The notes under the pieces: generated by a model
What the model saw: the letters and a program-made list of their open reading frames with translations, nothing else
Databases searched by the model: none
What the model was told of the DNA's origin: nothing
Source: Zingiber officinale
Lineage: Eukaryota > Streptophyta > Magnoliopsida > Zingiberales > Zingiberaceae
Length of the DNA: 64,000 nt
Direction of reading: 5' to 3'
NCBI RefSeq assembly: GCF_018446385.1
Contig: NC_055990.1
Location: forward strand, 25,159,726-25,223,725
Made by a program: the position numbers and the translations under genes
Part shown: piece by piece, positions 63,303 to 64,000 of the stretch
How the letters are laid out: every line of letters starts with the position of its first letter
Numbering within the stretch: position 1 is the stretch's first letter

Positions 63303-64000
63303 GTGAGTTTACTTATTCTATCCATTGCCTTTTCAAGTACATTAATAACAAGCTGGTAGAAACTGATGTCTATTAGAAGTACGTTCATATGTTTTCATTG
63401 ATAACAACTTAAAACGAACTGTTCAAATATGTTAGGTGGTCACTTATGCCATCAACACAAGTACACCTTGGTTATGAAGAAAAAGTTGTCCCATTGCCTT
63501 TAATCTGAATATTTATGATAAATATGTACCAAGACATTTAATTTGCAAATGGGTAGTTTCATTTTTAATGTAATTTCAAGGTTTTTAAATTTGTCCTTCA
63601 AAGTTCATTTTGTTTGAATTCATCTCCTATAGTTTACAAAATTATCTCAAACTAACAAAAATACCCTTGTCAGTGGTTGTCTTTCAGTTAACCTTAAGGT
63701 TTATTCATAGAGTAACTCAGACATCATATTTTTAATTACCTTTAGGCAACTATTTTCAAGATTCAAATATTTACCATTTTGTAGAAAAATGTGATTTTGA
63801 TAACTTGATTTGTTTATTTATGTATTTATATACTTGAAAAGACTAGAATCTCCATAAATAAATGTCAATATTGTCGACTTGGACATGAGTAAATTGAAAG
63901 AATTTTTTTGAACTAATCTTCATCATCACCATGCCATGTTAGTGCCAACTGTGGCTATGTAGCTTATATCACTCCCTTGAGCTCTACCAAAAGCTATGTC
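63303..64000 (+). other. Intron of the UBP8-like gene running off the window
   Basis: Begins with donor GTGAGT after the split tryptophan codon. The remainder is AT-rich without a recognisable USP exon, so the next exon lies outside. No mobile element could be delimited. Confidence 0.6.

Overview
The window is nuclear DNA of a flowering plant. The genes are intron-rich with GT-AG junctions, there is one eukaryotic tRNA gene, and the spaces are packed with plant retrotransposons, SINEs and MITEs. Two things suggest a non-grass commelinid monocot such as a Zingiberales species: the very GC-rich long exons of the wall-associated-kinase-like gene beside AT-rich spacers, and copia LTRs that begin TGTTGGTGCAAT and end in a C-rich tract. 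This placement is inference.

Layout. 1-1900: AT-rich spacer with a 26-bp minisatellite. 1900-10501 (+): a SEC14/CRAL-TRIO lipid-transfer protein gene (286 aa) whose 6.2-kb first coding intron holds a palindromic Au-SINE-like dimer, a solo LTR with a perfect target duplication and a second damaged LTR. 12226-12297 (+): tRNA-Gln(UUG). 14139-24327 (-): a decayed Ty3/gypsy element of Tat type. It has LTRs, gag, a truncated protease region, RT, RNase H and integrase on the minus strand, an extra antisense ORF, a minisatellite, and a hAT-type MITE nested in the integrase. 25115-30976 (+): inositol polyphosphate 5/6-kinase (ITPK, 342 aa), with two SINEs in its introns. 34258-39875 (+): a leishmanolysin-like M8 metalloprotease. 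40630-41480 (+): a broken 5' part of a CCCH zinc-finger gene. 41969-44628 (-): a WAKL14-like receptor kinase (677 aa). 46570-53280: a nest made of a MITE-like repeat, a minus-strand solo LTR and a plus-strand Ty1/copia element. 54690-55420 (+): a PIF/Harbinger transposase remnant. 57181 to beyond 63302 (+): a UBP8-like ubiquitin-specific protease whose 3' end lies outside the window.

The genes are unrelated housekeeping and signalling genes (lipid transfer, inositol phosphate metabolism, proteolysis, cell-wall sensing, deubiquitination). Nothing suggests an operon-like cluster or a defence system. I found no convincing new biological system. The novelty is in repeat architecture: the SINE palindrome, the composite MITE, the inverted duplication at a deletion junction in the gypsy element, and the three-level nest with identifiable target-site duplications. 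Exon coordinates were derived by hand from reading frames and splice sites, with phase checked across every junction given.
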